DNA of 10,840 nt from JAEUJT01 sp044225205 (GTDB taxonomy: Bacteria; Myxococcota; Myxococcia; Myxococcales; Myxococcaceae), in the NCBI GenBank assembly GCA_044225205.1, contig JBGAIY010000263.1, positions 1 through 10,840 of the forward strand, read 5' to 3'. The position numbers and the translations under genes are program-made. The notes below the pieces were generated by a model, which saw nothing but the letters and a program-made list of their open reading frames with translations, had not been told where the DNA came from and did not search any database. Of the stretch, positions 1 to 7,018 are shown piece after piece (the first letter of the stretch is position 1; each line of letters begins with the position of its first letter).

Positions 1-1599
1 CCCACCACGCCCGGCAAGACCGACCAAGGCCCGTTGGTGAAGAGCTGCACGAAGTATGGCCAGGGGTTGCCCGCCCGAATGCGCCTTTTGTGGAAGAGCG
101 CGTACCTCGGCGAAGTGAGCCGCGTCTTGGGGCCCGACCTCGCCGCGGTCACTTCGGGTGACGGTCTGTCTCCGGCGACGACCAAGACGTTTGCGTTCGA
201 AACGGCGGGCTCGCTGTTGACCGACGCGACGCTCGAGTCGCTGGCCGATTCGGCCGACGACGCCGCGTCGTACGCCTTGGCGACCAGCGCTTCGGCCAAG
301 TCGGTGTTCGGCTGCGACGCGCTGACGGTGACCGGTACCGCCGCCGAGACCTGCTTCGCGAACTTCTTGAAGACCAAGGGCGCCAAGCTGCTGCGGCGAC
401 CGCTGAGCGACGACGAGGTGGCGCAAGAAGTCGAGTTCTTCAAGTCGCAGGCGCTCTTGGGCGAGAGCGACGGCCCGAAAGAGGGCTTTCGCCAAGGCCT
501 CGCGGCGCTGCTCGTGCACCCCGACTTTCTGTACTTGCGTGACGCGCCGAACGGGCCCACCTCGACGTCGCTCGAGCCCCATTCGTTGGCGGCGCGGCTG
601 TCGTTCGCTCTGGTCGGCCACGGGCCCGACGACGCGCTGACCGCGGCGGCGAACGACGGCTCGCTGGCGCAGCACGACGTGTTGGTCGCCCAAGCGACGC
701 GGTTGTTGCAGAGCGCCGAGGGCCGCGCGCAGGCGCTCGTCTTTTACCGAAATTGGCTGGGCTTCGGTTCGACGTCGTATTCGTACAGCCCGGGGTTTCT
801 CGACGGGCTCGACGTCACCAACGTGCGCGACGACGCGGCGGCCGAACTCGACCAATTCGTGACCGACTTGACGTACGGTGGCGCTCGACCGGGCGAGCTG
901 CTCACCTCGCGCGCGACCCGCGGCTTGCCCCACTCGCTCGCCACGATTTACGGAGCAGCCAATGGAGCAACGGAGCTGCCCGAGAACCGCGCCGGAGTGC
1001 TGACCCGGGTCGGGTTGTTGGCGTCGGGCAACGACCAATGGCACGTGGTGAGCCGCGGGCTGCCGCTGCTGACGAACTTCTTGTGCCGCAGCATTTCACC
1101 TCCGGGCTTCAGCGTGGCCGACGCCGCGAAGCAGGCCGAAGCGCTGCGGGTGTCGAACATCGACCGCATTGCGACGGTGACCAACCAAGCGGCCTGTCAG
1201 GGCTGCCATTCGATGATCAACCCGCTCGGCGGCGCGCGTTCTGACTTCGACGCCGTGGGCCGGGCGGTGACCGTCGAAAAGCATTTCGCCGCGGGCGCGT
1301 TCGACTACCAGGTGCCAGTGGTGGCGACCTCGAACCTCACGTCGGTGTTCGCCCCGGGCGACTCGGCGACGCCCGTGACGGTGAACGGCTCGGTCGAACT
1401 GTCGCGGCTCATCGCCGAGTCGCGTGACTTTCAAGGCTGCTTCGCCCAGCAATACGTCGCCCACGTGATGGGTCGCAAAGACGACGGCGACGGGTGTTTG
1501 GCCGAAGACGCGGCGGCGGCGGTGGCCGGCGGCGGCACCATCGCCGACACCATGCGCGCGGTCGTGGCGTCACCCGAATTCACCCTGTGGAGCGAATGA
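1..1599 (+). CDS. DUF1592/DUF1588/DUF1585-family exported haem-type protein, 5' end outside window
   Basis: The frame is open from base 1 with no stop, so the gene starts upstream and 532 C-terminal codons are visible. A GTG at 34 is only an internal valine. Domains seem to run in the order usual for this family: a DUF1587-like start (LWKSAYLGEVSRVLG), a DUF1595-like stretch (LLRRPLSDDEV, nt about 390-420), DUF1592 (AARLSFALVGHGPDD onward to FYRNWLGF), DUF1588 with a haem-type CQGCH motif at nt 1195-1209 followed by MINPLGG and FDAVGRA, and DUF1585 at the end (SPEFTLW). The family is common in Planctomycetes and Myxococcota, exported, and sits next to DUF1552 genes; its biochemical role is not established. 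Axial haem binding by CxxCH is known for cytochromes c and is inferred here. The stop is one base before the next start, so the two are co-transcribed. Confidence 0.88.
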   Translation, partial: PTTPGKTDQGPLVKSCTKYGQGLPARMRLLWKSAYLGEVSRVLGPDLAAVTSGDGLSPATTKTFAFETAGSLLTDATLESLADSADDAASYALATSASAKSVFGCDALTVTGTAAETCFANFLKTKGAKLLRRPLSDDEVAQEVEFFKSQALLGESDGPKEGFRQGLAALLVHPDFLYLRDAPNGPTSTSLEPHSLAARLSFALVGHGPDDALTAAANDGSLAQHDVLVAQATRLLQSAEGRAQALVFYRNWLGFGSTSYSYSPGFLDGLDVTNVRDDAAAELDQFVTDLTYGGARPGELLTSRATRGLPHSLATIYGAANGATELPENRAGVLTRVGLLASGNDQWHVVSRGLPLLTNFLCRSISPPGFSVADAAKQAEALRVSNIDRIATVTNQAACQGCHSMINPLGGARSDFDAVGRAVTVEKHFAAGAFDYQVPVVATSNLTSVFAPGDSATPVTVNGSVELSRLIAESRDFQGCFAQQYVAHVMGRKDDGDGCLAEDAAAAVAGGGTIADTMRAVVASPEFTLWSE

Positions 1600-1600
1600 C

Positions 1601-3166
1601 ATGTCGCGACGATTTTCACTGACGAGCCGAGACCTGATGCGCACCTTCGGTTTGGCCGCGGCGAGCCTGCCATTGCTCGACGTGCTCGGCCGCAACACCG
1701 CGCGCGCCGACGGGCCGGTCGTACCCAAGCGCTTGGTCTGCATCGTCGTGGGGCATGGCATCTTCGCCCAGCACTGGCTGCCGTGGGTCGCGAAAACGAT
1801 GCCGGTGTCGACCGAGTCTCCGGGCAACTTTCTTTTGCCGCCGAGCGCGTTCTTGCAGAAAGTCGACTTCGAGCAGCGCACCGGGTGCACGGCGATTGAC
1901 CTGGCGCCGTTCAGCGGCGACCTCTCGCCAGCGTTCGGCAGCAAGTGGCAGGCGGTGAAGAAGAAGACCGCCTTCATTCACAACTTGGGCTGCTCGAACA
2001 AGTCGGTGCAGGGTCACACCATGACCGCCCCGCTGTGCGGCTACAAAAATGACGACCCGTCGCCCAACACGCCCGCTTTCACCGGCGAGTCGCTCGACGT
2101 CGTCATCGCCCGCAAGCTGACCGGCCGCCTGCCGCTGTTGCTCAAAGCCCCCGACTGGCTCGACGACGCCCGCTACCTCGAAGACGCCTGGGGCGCGAGC
2201 ATTCGCAAAACGGCGAGCGGGTTCGAAATGTTGCCCACCCTGCGAGACCCCATCAAGACGTGGGACAAGCTCTTCGCCGACTACGTGCCGCCCGACACGG
2301 GGCCAAAGAAGCGCGACCCGAGCAGCCGCCGCGTGGCGCTGCTCGACCACACGTTGCAAAACATCGCCCGCCTCGAGAAGAGCAGCCGGCTGTCGGCGCA
2401 CGACAAGCAGCGGCTCGACCAGCACGCGGGGTTTCTCGAAGCCCAGCGGGCCAGCGCCGCGGCCATGAAGCCTCCGCCCGTGTCGACGCCCGCAAGCCCT
2501 CCGGCGCGGCCCACGGGCAACCCCGGCCTCGACGTCGACACGTTCAACGCCGCGAAAGGCACGCTGTTCAAAGCGCAATTCAAGAACGCGGCGGCCGCGC
2601 TGAAGATGAACAAAGAGCCCGTCATCACCATCAATTCTGGGCTCGAAAACGAGTGGCTCACCGACGGGCTGAACTTGGGCGGCAGCCAGGCCTACCACGG
2701 GAGCGCGGGCCACCTGTCGAATGCCTCGACCGCGCTCATCGACGAATGCCGCAAGGTGCACCGCTACATTTTCGACGTCATCGCCGACTTTTTGGTCGAC
2801 CTCGACCAAGTCGAAGACCCGGCCACCGGGGCGACGTATCTCGACAACACGTTGGTGCTCATTACGCCCGAGCACGACGGCCGACCCAATGGTCACCTGC
2901 GCGGCGCGGTGCCTTCGATTCTGGCGGGCGGTTTCGGCACGTTCACCGGCGGCAAAATTTACGACTACTCGCGGCCCGCCCTCTGGCAAGCCGACAGTTC
3001 GTGCATCTACGAAGGGTTCTCGTATTCGCGCTTGGTGTTGACGGTGCTGCAAGCATTTGGTGTGACGGCCGCCGAGCGCGCGACGATGGACATTCAGGGG
3101 TTCAAGAATGATTGGAGCGGCGCCGACGTCACCGACTTCAATGTGCCACTGACGGGGTTGACCTAA
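1601..3166 (+). CDS. DUF1552-family exported protein
   Basis: The 521-residue product starts at ATG 1601, one base after the previous stop, with GGAG at 1589-1592 as ribosome site. Residues 1-37 look like an export signal: SRRFSL near the start resembles but does not match a Tat motif, then a hydrophobic run (FGLAAASLPLLDVLG) and ARADG as likely cleavage region. The body fits DUF1552: PKRLVCIVVGHGIF near residue 45, HNLGCSNKSVQGH near 126-138, SLDVVIARKL, and the C-terminal block YLDNTLVLITPEHDG followed by LAGGFG. The place where the family usually shows an HxxSHH motif reads HGSAGH (nt 2696-2713), so the motif is only partly kept. A proline-rich linker lies near residues 287-306. Function is unknown; co-occurrence with DUF1592 proteins suggests they act together outside the cytoplasm. 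Family assignment is good, function open. Confidence 0.88.
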   Translation: MSRRFSLTSRDLMRTFGLAAASLPLLDVLGRNTARADGPVVPKRLVCIVVGHGIFAQHWLPWVAKTMPVSTESPGNFLLPPSAFLQKVDFEQRTGCTAIDLAPFSGDLSPAFGSKWQAVKKKTAFIHNLGCSNKSVQGHTMTAPLCGYKNDDPSPNTPAFTGESLDVVIARKLTGRLPLLLKAPDWLDDARYLEDAWGASIRKTASGFEMLPTLRDPIKTWDKLFADYVPPDTGPKKRDPSSRRVALLDHTLQNIARLEKSSRLSAHDKQRLDQHAGFLEAQRASAAAMKPPPVSTPASPPARPTGNPGLDVDTFNAAKGTLFKAQFKNAAAALKMNKEPVITINSGLENEWLTDGLNLGGSQAYHGSAGHLSNASTALIDECRKVHRYIFDVIADFLVDLDQVEDPATGATYLDNTLVLITPEHDGRPNGHLRGAVPSILAGGFGTFTGGKIYDYSRPALWQADSSCIYEGFSYSRLVLTVLQAFGVTAAERATMDIQGFKNDWSGADVTDFNVPLTGLT

Positions 3167-4411
3167 GTGATTCGCCGGTGCCTCGTACTCGCCTGGTGCG
3201 CGAGCGGTTGCGTCGGGTGGGCCCCGGTCGAATTCGACGCGGGGTTTTCGCCGAGGCGCGACGCGTCGGTCGGGGGCTTCGACGCTTCGGTGGGTGACTC
3301 GGGGCTGGCCGAACCGGTCGACTCGGGCACCTCAGCCGTCTTCGACGCGTCGGTGCGCGATGCGTCGGTGAGTGAAACCGACGCGGGCCTGCCAGCTCGA
3401 CTCGACGCGGGGGCGCCACCCGACGCGGGCTTCAGCTGCCCCACCGCGCCGCCGGCCGACCTGAGCGCCCCCGGCCTCGAGGCCTGCACCGAGCCCGTGC
3501 TCGTTGCGCTCGGCAACCGCTCGCGGCGCGCGGTGAGCTTCGACGGTACGACCTGGCTCGACGACCAACTCGACGACGGCAACTGCTTCGGAGGCAATTG
3601 CTACGACGACGGCGCGTTTCAGGCGGCCTTCGGGCTGGGCTACATCGTCACCGCGTCTGACTTCGGCATTTTCACGAGCGCCGACCGCGGCCACACCTGG
3701 GTGAAGGCTCCGGCGCCGGCCCCGCAGAAGTGGGGCGAGGGCGTGCACGTGAGCGACGTGGTGTTCACCGGTAAGCGCTTCGTCGTCTTCAGCGACACCA
3801 CGGCATTCACGTCGACCGACGCCTTCACCTGGGTGAAACACACCATCGCCCTTTCGGGCAGCCACGTGGCGTTCGGCGCGGTGGCGGTGACCGCGAACGG
3901 CCGCATCTTGGCGTCGGCCGGCACGACGTCGCTCAACGTGTCAGACCACCACCGCGAGACCTGGCAAGCGTTCAACATTGGAGCCACGTTCAAGAGCCTG
4001 GCAACCAACGGGGCCACCGTGGTCGTCGGAGTCGGCACCGACGTGTGGGGCGTGAGCATCGACAACGGCGACCACTGGTCGATTTTCGCCGACGACTGCG
4101 GTCTCAACCAGCCCGCGCGGTGCGTGAAGTCGACCTCGACGGTGCTCTTCGTCGACGGGGCCTTCACTTTCACCGGCAACGGCAACGTGCTCTCGAGCAC
4201 CAACGGCAAAGACTGGGCGAAGGTCGGCAACGGCACGGGGTACGACTGGGTGCATGTGCGCTTCGCGGGGCAAGACTTCGGCGTGGGCTACCCGGGCGAC
4301 AAGTACCTGACGGGGCCCACCGCCGGAGGCCCGTGGCAGCCACACGTGTGGCCCGGCCCCATCACCGAGGGCGTGTTGGGGCTGAGCGTCGGCCGGGTGT
4401 TGAAACGCTAA
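3167..4411 (+). CDS. Lipoprotein with Asp-rich linker and BNR-like beta-propeller repeats
   Basis: The GTG start follows directly on the TAA of the DUF1552 gene (3164-3166), so the gene belongs to that operon; the ribosome site is weak. The 414-residue product begins MIRRCLVLAWCASGCVG, a short signal with a lipobox-like ASGC, so Cys15 is the likely lipidated residue (Cys11 is the alternative). Residues about 25-85 are a low-complexity linker rich in DASV and DAG, common in myxobacterial surface lipoproteins. After it come six repeats ending in a conserved Trp: SFDGTTW (3536-3556), FTSADRGHTW (3671-3700), FTSTDAFTW (3806-3832), VSDHHRETW (3938-3964), VSIDNGDHW (4052-4078) and LSSTNGKDW (4190-4216). 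This S-x-D-x-G-x-x-W pattern is that of BNR/sialidase-type propeller blades. No sialidase catalytic residues were identified, so a binding or scaffold role for the DUF1592/DUF1552 pair is the safer inference. Confidence 0.8.
   Translation: MIRRCLVLAWCASGCVGWAPVEFDAGFSPRRDASVGGFDASVGDSGLAEPVDSGTSAVFDASVRDASVSETDAGLPARLDAGAPPDAGFSCPTAPPADLSAPGLEACTEPVLVALGNRSRRAVSFDGTTWLDDQLDDGNCFGGNCYDDGAFQAAFGLGYIVTASDFGIFTSADRGHTWVKAPAPAPQKWGEGVHVSDVVFTGKRFVVFSDTTAFTSTDAFTWVKHTIALSGSHVAFGAVAVTANGRILASAGTTSLNVSDHHRETWQAFNIGATFKSLATNGATVVVGVGTDVWGVSIDNGDHWSIFADDCGLNQPARCVKSTSTVLFVDGAFTFTGNGNVLSSTNGKDWAKVGNGTGYDWVHVRFAGQDFGVGYPGDKYLTGPTAGGPWQPHVWPGPITEGVLGLSVGRVLKR
3260..3369 (+). repeat. Four dispersed 11-bp direct repeats encoding DASV
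   Basis: GACGCGTCGGT or a one-base variant occurs at 3260-3270, 3281-3291, 3343-3353 and 3359-3369, always in the same reading frame, giving Asp-Ala-Ser-Val each time. It lies in the linker of the lipoprotein gene and is best explained as low-complexity linker growth, not as a regulatory element. Confidence 0.7.
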
Positions 4412-4559
4412 CCCCGCCTCGGTCGCGGTGAGCTGCGCCGTGTGAAACGCCAAGTGAACTGCATGGGTTACGGCCGCACGCCCATCTCCACGCAACAAAA
4501 GCTCGCTGTAACCCGAAGTTGAGTTGAGCCAATCTGCGCGTCGCTGCCGAGACGGAATG

Positions 4560-4849
4560 AAATGCGCAGTTCTTGCGAGAAACCCCAGTTCAACTGAACT
4601 TGCCGGGCCGCACTCAAATTCGGAGCCAAGTTCAGCCGTCACCCGCGAACCGAACCGATGGAGAGCGCCAAATACCCGACCACCGGTCATCACCACCGAC
4701 GAGAGGCTGACTCGAAACGCAGTGAGATACAGCATGGTCGCGGCGCTCGAGTTCTCGAAGAGGCCGGCATCGACTGTCAGCCCCACGCCCCAAATCAGAG
4801 TCTGCGTGGTACCGCCAATGGCTCCGACGCCGAGCCAGCACGGCGGCAA
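4560..4849 (-). pseudogene. Possible decayed minus-strand gene fragment
   Basis: Read on the minus strand from 4849, one frame gives a protein-like stretch with alternating hydrophobic and small residues (for example GVGAIGGTTQTLIWGVGLTV and FRVSLSSVVMTGGRVFGAL), unlike the Arg/Pro/Ser-rich shadows elsewhere. By hand count roughly three quarters of its codons end in G or C over the first 65 codons, then this falls toward 4560. No start with a ribosome site was found. A neighbouring frame just upstream (about 4860-4940) offers VAQAQRHLLSLLVLTAT before a stop, which could be a displaced signal peptide. The frame stays open far into the antisense of the lipoprotein gene, so no natural end is visible. 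It could be an outer-membrane beta-strand protein relic, but composition alone supports it and chance remains quite possible. Confidence 0.2.
4589..4602. repeat. Short inverted repeat AGTTCA-AC-TGAACT
   Basis: The two 6-base arms are perfectly complementary around a 2-base centre. It stands about 450 bp ahead of the sigma-factor gene, in the low-GC gap. The size and symmetry would suit a dimeric repressor site, but no regulator gene is adjacent and nothing ties it to a promoter. Confidence 0.25.
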
Positions 4850-5010
4850 GTGGGCTGGGCTCAGGTGGCGGTCAGCACGAGAAGTGAAAGCAGGTGGCGC
4901 TGGGCCTGAGCAACGCCCGTGACGTCGACGCCATCCAACCCGGGCGAACGCAAGGCCGATGACGTAACCGGTGAAAGACAATGAACAATTCACGCAACGA
5001 CGCCCGCGCG

Positions 5011-5035
5011 GGAACCACTGACCCACTTCAACGTG
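5011..5035 (+). promoter_or_regulatory. Possible ECF-type promoter (GGAACC, 15-bp spacer, CGTG)
   Basis: GGAACC at 5011-5016 matches the typical -35 element of many ECF sigma factors (GGAAC), and CGTG at 5032-5035 could be the -10 after a 15-bp spacer. It sits directly ahead of the ECF sigma gene at 5050, as expected for autoregulation. Transcription would begin only about 5-10 bases before the ATG, leaving a very short leader that would contain only part of the AAGG/GAGG ribosome site at 5037-5045. That closeness is the main reason for doubt. Confidence 0.25.
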
Positions 5036-5049
5036 CAAGGTGAGGTTGC

Positions 5050-5622
5050 ATGTCGACCCGAGCGCCCAGCCCCTCGTCGCCCCTTGAACTCGACGAGTTG
5101 ACGCTGGCCCGCGCCCAACGCGGAGACCGGGCCGCCGCGCACGCGTTCGTCGTCACCTACCAAGACCGGGTGTACGGCCTCGTGACGCGGGTGATGTACG
5201 CCCACCCCCACCTCGTCGACGACCTCGCACAAGACGTCTTCGTGCGAGCCCTGGGAGCGCTCGGCCGATTCGACCGAACCGGCCCGGCGCGGCTGTCGAC
5301 CTGGGTGCTCACCATCGCGACTCGGCTGTGCCTCGACGTGCTCAAGCGGGTGACCCGGGCACCGCCGACGATGGAGCCGCCTTCGTTCACTTCGGTCGAA
5401 GACGTCGTCGACCAGCGGCAACGGGGCCGACGCGTCGCCGAGGTGCTCGGCTCGCTGCCCGACGACCAGCGTACCGTCTTGGTGCTGCGGGCGTACCACG
5501 GGCTCGACGTTCGCGAAGTCGCCCACCTGCTGGGCGTCGAAGAAGGCACGGTGAAGTCGCGGCTCAGTCGCGCCCGCGCCGCCTTGCGGGCCCTCGTTTC
5601 AGGAGGAGAACACGATGCGTGA
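5050..5622 (+). CDS. ECF-family RNA polymerase sigma factor
   Basis: The 190-residue product is a normal length for a group 4 sigma-70 protein and would direct RNA polymerase to a stress or envelope regulon. Region 2 spans residues about 30-100: YQDRVYGLV, the core-binding DLAQDVFVRAL (58-68), FDRTGPARLSTWVLTIATRLCLDVLKR (split here only by domain sub-regions 2.3-2.4). A linker with SVEDVVD follows, then region 4 at about 129-182 with LPDDQRTVLVLRAYHGL and the helix-turn-helix VREVAHLLGVEEGTVKSRL (153-171). ATG 5050 is preceded by AAGG and GAGG at 5037-5045. Its last 8 bases overlap the start of the anti-sigma gene, implying translational coupling so that both are made together. Regions 1 and 3 are absent, as expected for ECF proteins. 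The precise ECF subgroup cannot be named by eye. Confidence 0.95.
   Translation: MSTRAPSPSSPLELDELTLARAQRGDRAAAHAFVVTYQDRVYGLVTRVMYAHPHLVDDLAQDVFVRALGALGRFDRTGPARLSTWVLTIATRLCLDVLKRVTRAPPTMEPPSFTSVEDVVDQRQRGRRVAEVLGSLPDDQRTVLVLRAYHGLDVREVAHLLGVEEGTVKSRLSRARAALRALVSGGEHDA
5601..5606 (+). promoter_or_regulatory. Strong ribosome binding site AGGAGG for the anti-sigma gene
   Basis: AGGAGG lies inside the last codons of the sigma gene, 8 bases before the ATG at 5615. It fixes the anti-sigma start and is the strongest Shine-Dalgarno sequence in the window, consistent with keeping the anti-sigma factor at or above the level of its sigma partner. Confidence 0.75.
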
Positions 5623-6994
5623 GCCGAACCCCGAAGCACCGTTTTCTGCCCGAGAGACCGAGGCGCTGGCGGCCTGGCCAGCGGCGTCGGCACCCGCGGG
5701 GTGGGCCGAACAGGTCGTCGCCCGTTTCGAAGCCGAGCGTCGCGCGCGACGGCGAGTCTTCATGGCCCGAGTCGCCGCCGCGGGCGCCGCGATGTTGGCG
5801 CTGTTGGTGGCGCGGGGCCAGGTGCGGTGGCCCACGTCGGGGTCGGTGACGGCCACCACCCGCGCGACGGTCGACGTCGGCCCACGGGGCACGGTGGTCG
5901 CCGAACCGGGTACTCAATTCGACTGGGCCGCCAGTTGGTCGGGCGACACCGTCGTCACCCAGCACAACGGCAGCGTCTTCTACCGGGTGGAACCCCAGAG
6001 CCACTTCGACGTGCAAACCCCCGCTGGCCGGGTGCGCGTCACGGGCACCTGTTTTCGCATCGAGGTGAACGACATGAATCGAACAACCATTCAGGCGGCG
6101 GCGGCCGGGGCGGCCGTGGCGAGCGTCGCGTGGCTGACGGTCTTCGAGGGGCGCGTCTTGGCCTCGAGCGCGACGGGAGGCGACGAGACGGCGGTGTCTG
6201 CGGGTCAGAGCGCAACTTTGAGTTCGACCGGCGCGGTCGTTCAAAGCGACCTTCACGCTCCACGCGCGGCCGGTGCGGAGCCGAACGAGCCGGGCAGGCG
6301 GGGGGCAGACCTCACCGGCCCGAGCGGCACCGTCGGTGACACGGCCCGCTCCGACCCACGACCAGGCGACGTCGCCATGCTGCGCGCGCGGGTGCAAGAA
6401 CTCGAACGCGCGTTACAGACCCAAGCGCAGGCCGCCCAGAAAAACCAAATTCCTCCGGTGTTCGACTTGTCGCCCGAAGAACTGAAGAACATGGCCGAGC
6501 ACTGCGAGCTCGCCTGGGACTTGGTCGACGTCGACGCGAACCGCACGCCGACCCTGGCGAAAGACGACGCCCAGGCGCTCGCGCTCACCGACGCGCAGAC
6601 CAAGCAGGTCGACGCGGTGCTGGCCGACTACAACCGAGCGATGATCGAGCGAATTCGCGCGCTCTACGTCGAAATCACGCATGACCCCGCGGCCGGCAGC
6701 ATGGCGGTTCGGGCGATGATCGACGAAGCCGTCGACAAGACTCCGGCTGCTGAGCGCCAGCGCGCGTTTCAGCGGCTCTCGGCGGAGCGGGCCACCGGGC
6801 AAGCCCCACCGGCCGACCTGGCGGCGACGCCGGCTTTCGAGCGACTCTTTCGTCTGCAAATCGAAGCCGGTGACGAGCTCGAGGCCCAACTCGGTGGGGC
6901 GCTCGGGCCGGGCCTGGCGCGCCAGCTCCGAGAGCGCCACCACGGGTTTGGCAGCAAGCACCGCTCAGGAGATGGGTGCCCGAGCGCGCAGTGA
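5615..6994 (+). CDS. Membrane FecR-type anti-sigma factor with LTxxQ-like periplasmic domain
   Basis: The 459-residue product overlaps the sigma gene by 8 bp and is its likely partner. Residues 1-45 are a short cytoplasmic part with no HxxxCxxC zinc motif. Residues about 48-66 (VFMARVAAAGAAMLALLVA) form a transmembrane helix. A FecR-like domain follows (about 76-225): TVDVGPRGTVVAEPGTQFDW, then VQTPAGRVRVTGTCFRIEV, an inserted hydrophobic stretch (QAAAAGAAVASVAW) and VFEGRVLA. After a Gly/Pro linker comes a coiled coil at about 255-278 (MLRARVQELERALQTQAQ) and a helical domain with LTDAQ at 324-328, similar to the LTxxQ motif of Spy/CpxP periplasmic proteins. The end is HHGFGSKHRSGDGC. I infer that the periplasmic part senses an envelope signal and releases the sigma factor. 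FecR assignment is firm; the Spy-like reading rests on one motif. Confidence 0.85.
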   Translation: MREPNPEAPFSARETEALAAWPAASAPAGWAEQVVARFEAERRARRRVFMARVAAAGAAMLALLVARGQVRWPTSGSVTATTRATVDVGPRGTVVAEPGTQFDWAASWSGDTVVTQHNGSVFYRVEPQSHFDVQTPAGRVRVTGTCFRIEVNDMNRTTIQAAAAGAAVASVAWLTVFEGRVLASSATGGDETAVSAGQSATLSSTGAVVQSDLHAPRAAGAEPNEPGRRGADLTGPSGTVGDTARSDPRPGDVAMLRARVQELERALQTQAQAAQKNQIPPVFDLSPEELKNMAEHCELAWDLVDVDANRTPTLAKDDAQALALTDAQTKQVDAVLADYNRAMIERIRALYVEITHDPAAGSMAVRAMIDEAVDKTPAAERQRAFQRLSAERATGQAPPADLAATPAFERLFRLQIEAGDELEAQLGGALGPGLARQLRERHHGFGSKHRSGDGCPSAQ

Positions 6995-7018
6995 GTCGAA
7001 GCTGGGGGCCGTTTGGCG

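Larger units (their letters stand above)
4412..5049. other. 638-bp gap without a convincing gene
   Basis: This is the only long non-coding stretch in the window. Base use differs from its surroundings: A/T-rich words are frequent and the strong third-position G/C bias is absent on the plus strand. The plus-strand frame at 4524-4922 has the Arg/Pro/Ser-rich composition of an antisense shadow. The minus strand shows a better amino acid composition between about 4560 and 4849 (separate entry). It also contains a short inverted repeat at 4589-4602 and, at its right edge, a possible ECF promoter for the sigma gene. No tRNA, riboswitch or clear terminator was recognised after the lipoprotein stop at 4409-4411. 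Confidence 0.6.

Noticed and set aside
1616..3052. A 478-codon open frame on the minus strand
   Set aside because: It is entirely antisense to the DUF1552 gene and has the Arg/Val/Gly-rich composition of a GC-rich shadow frame.
2260..3111. A 283-codon plus-strand frame inside the DUF1552 gene
   Set aside because: Arg/Pro/His-rich shadow composition, no ribosome site, and the overlapping DUF1552 frame is well supported.
4524..4922. A 132-codon plus-strand frame in the intergenic gap
   Set aside because: Starts without a ribosome site, rich in Arg, Pro and Ser, and lies antisense to a frame with a more natural composition.
3941..5038. A 365-codon minus-strand frame taken as an intact gene
   Set aside because: Its lower half is antisense to the lipoprotein gene and its first 60 residues are Arg/His/Pro-rich; only the middle (about 4560-4849) looks protein-like and it has no proper start or end.
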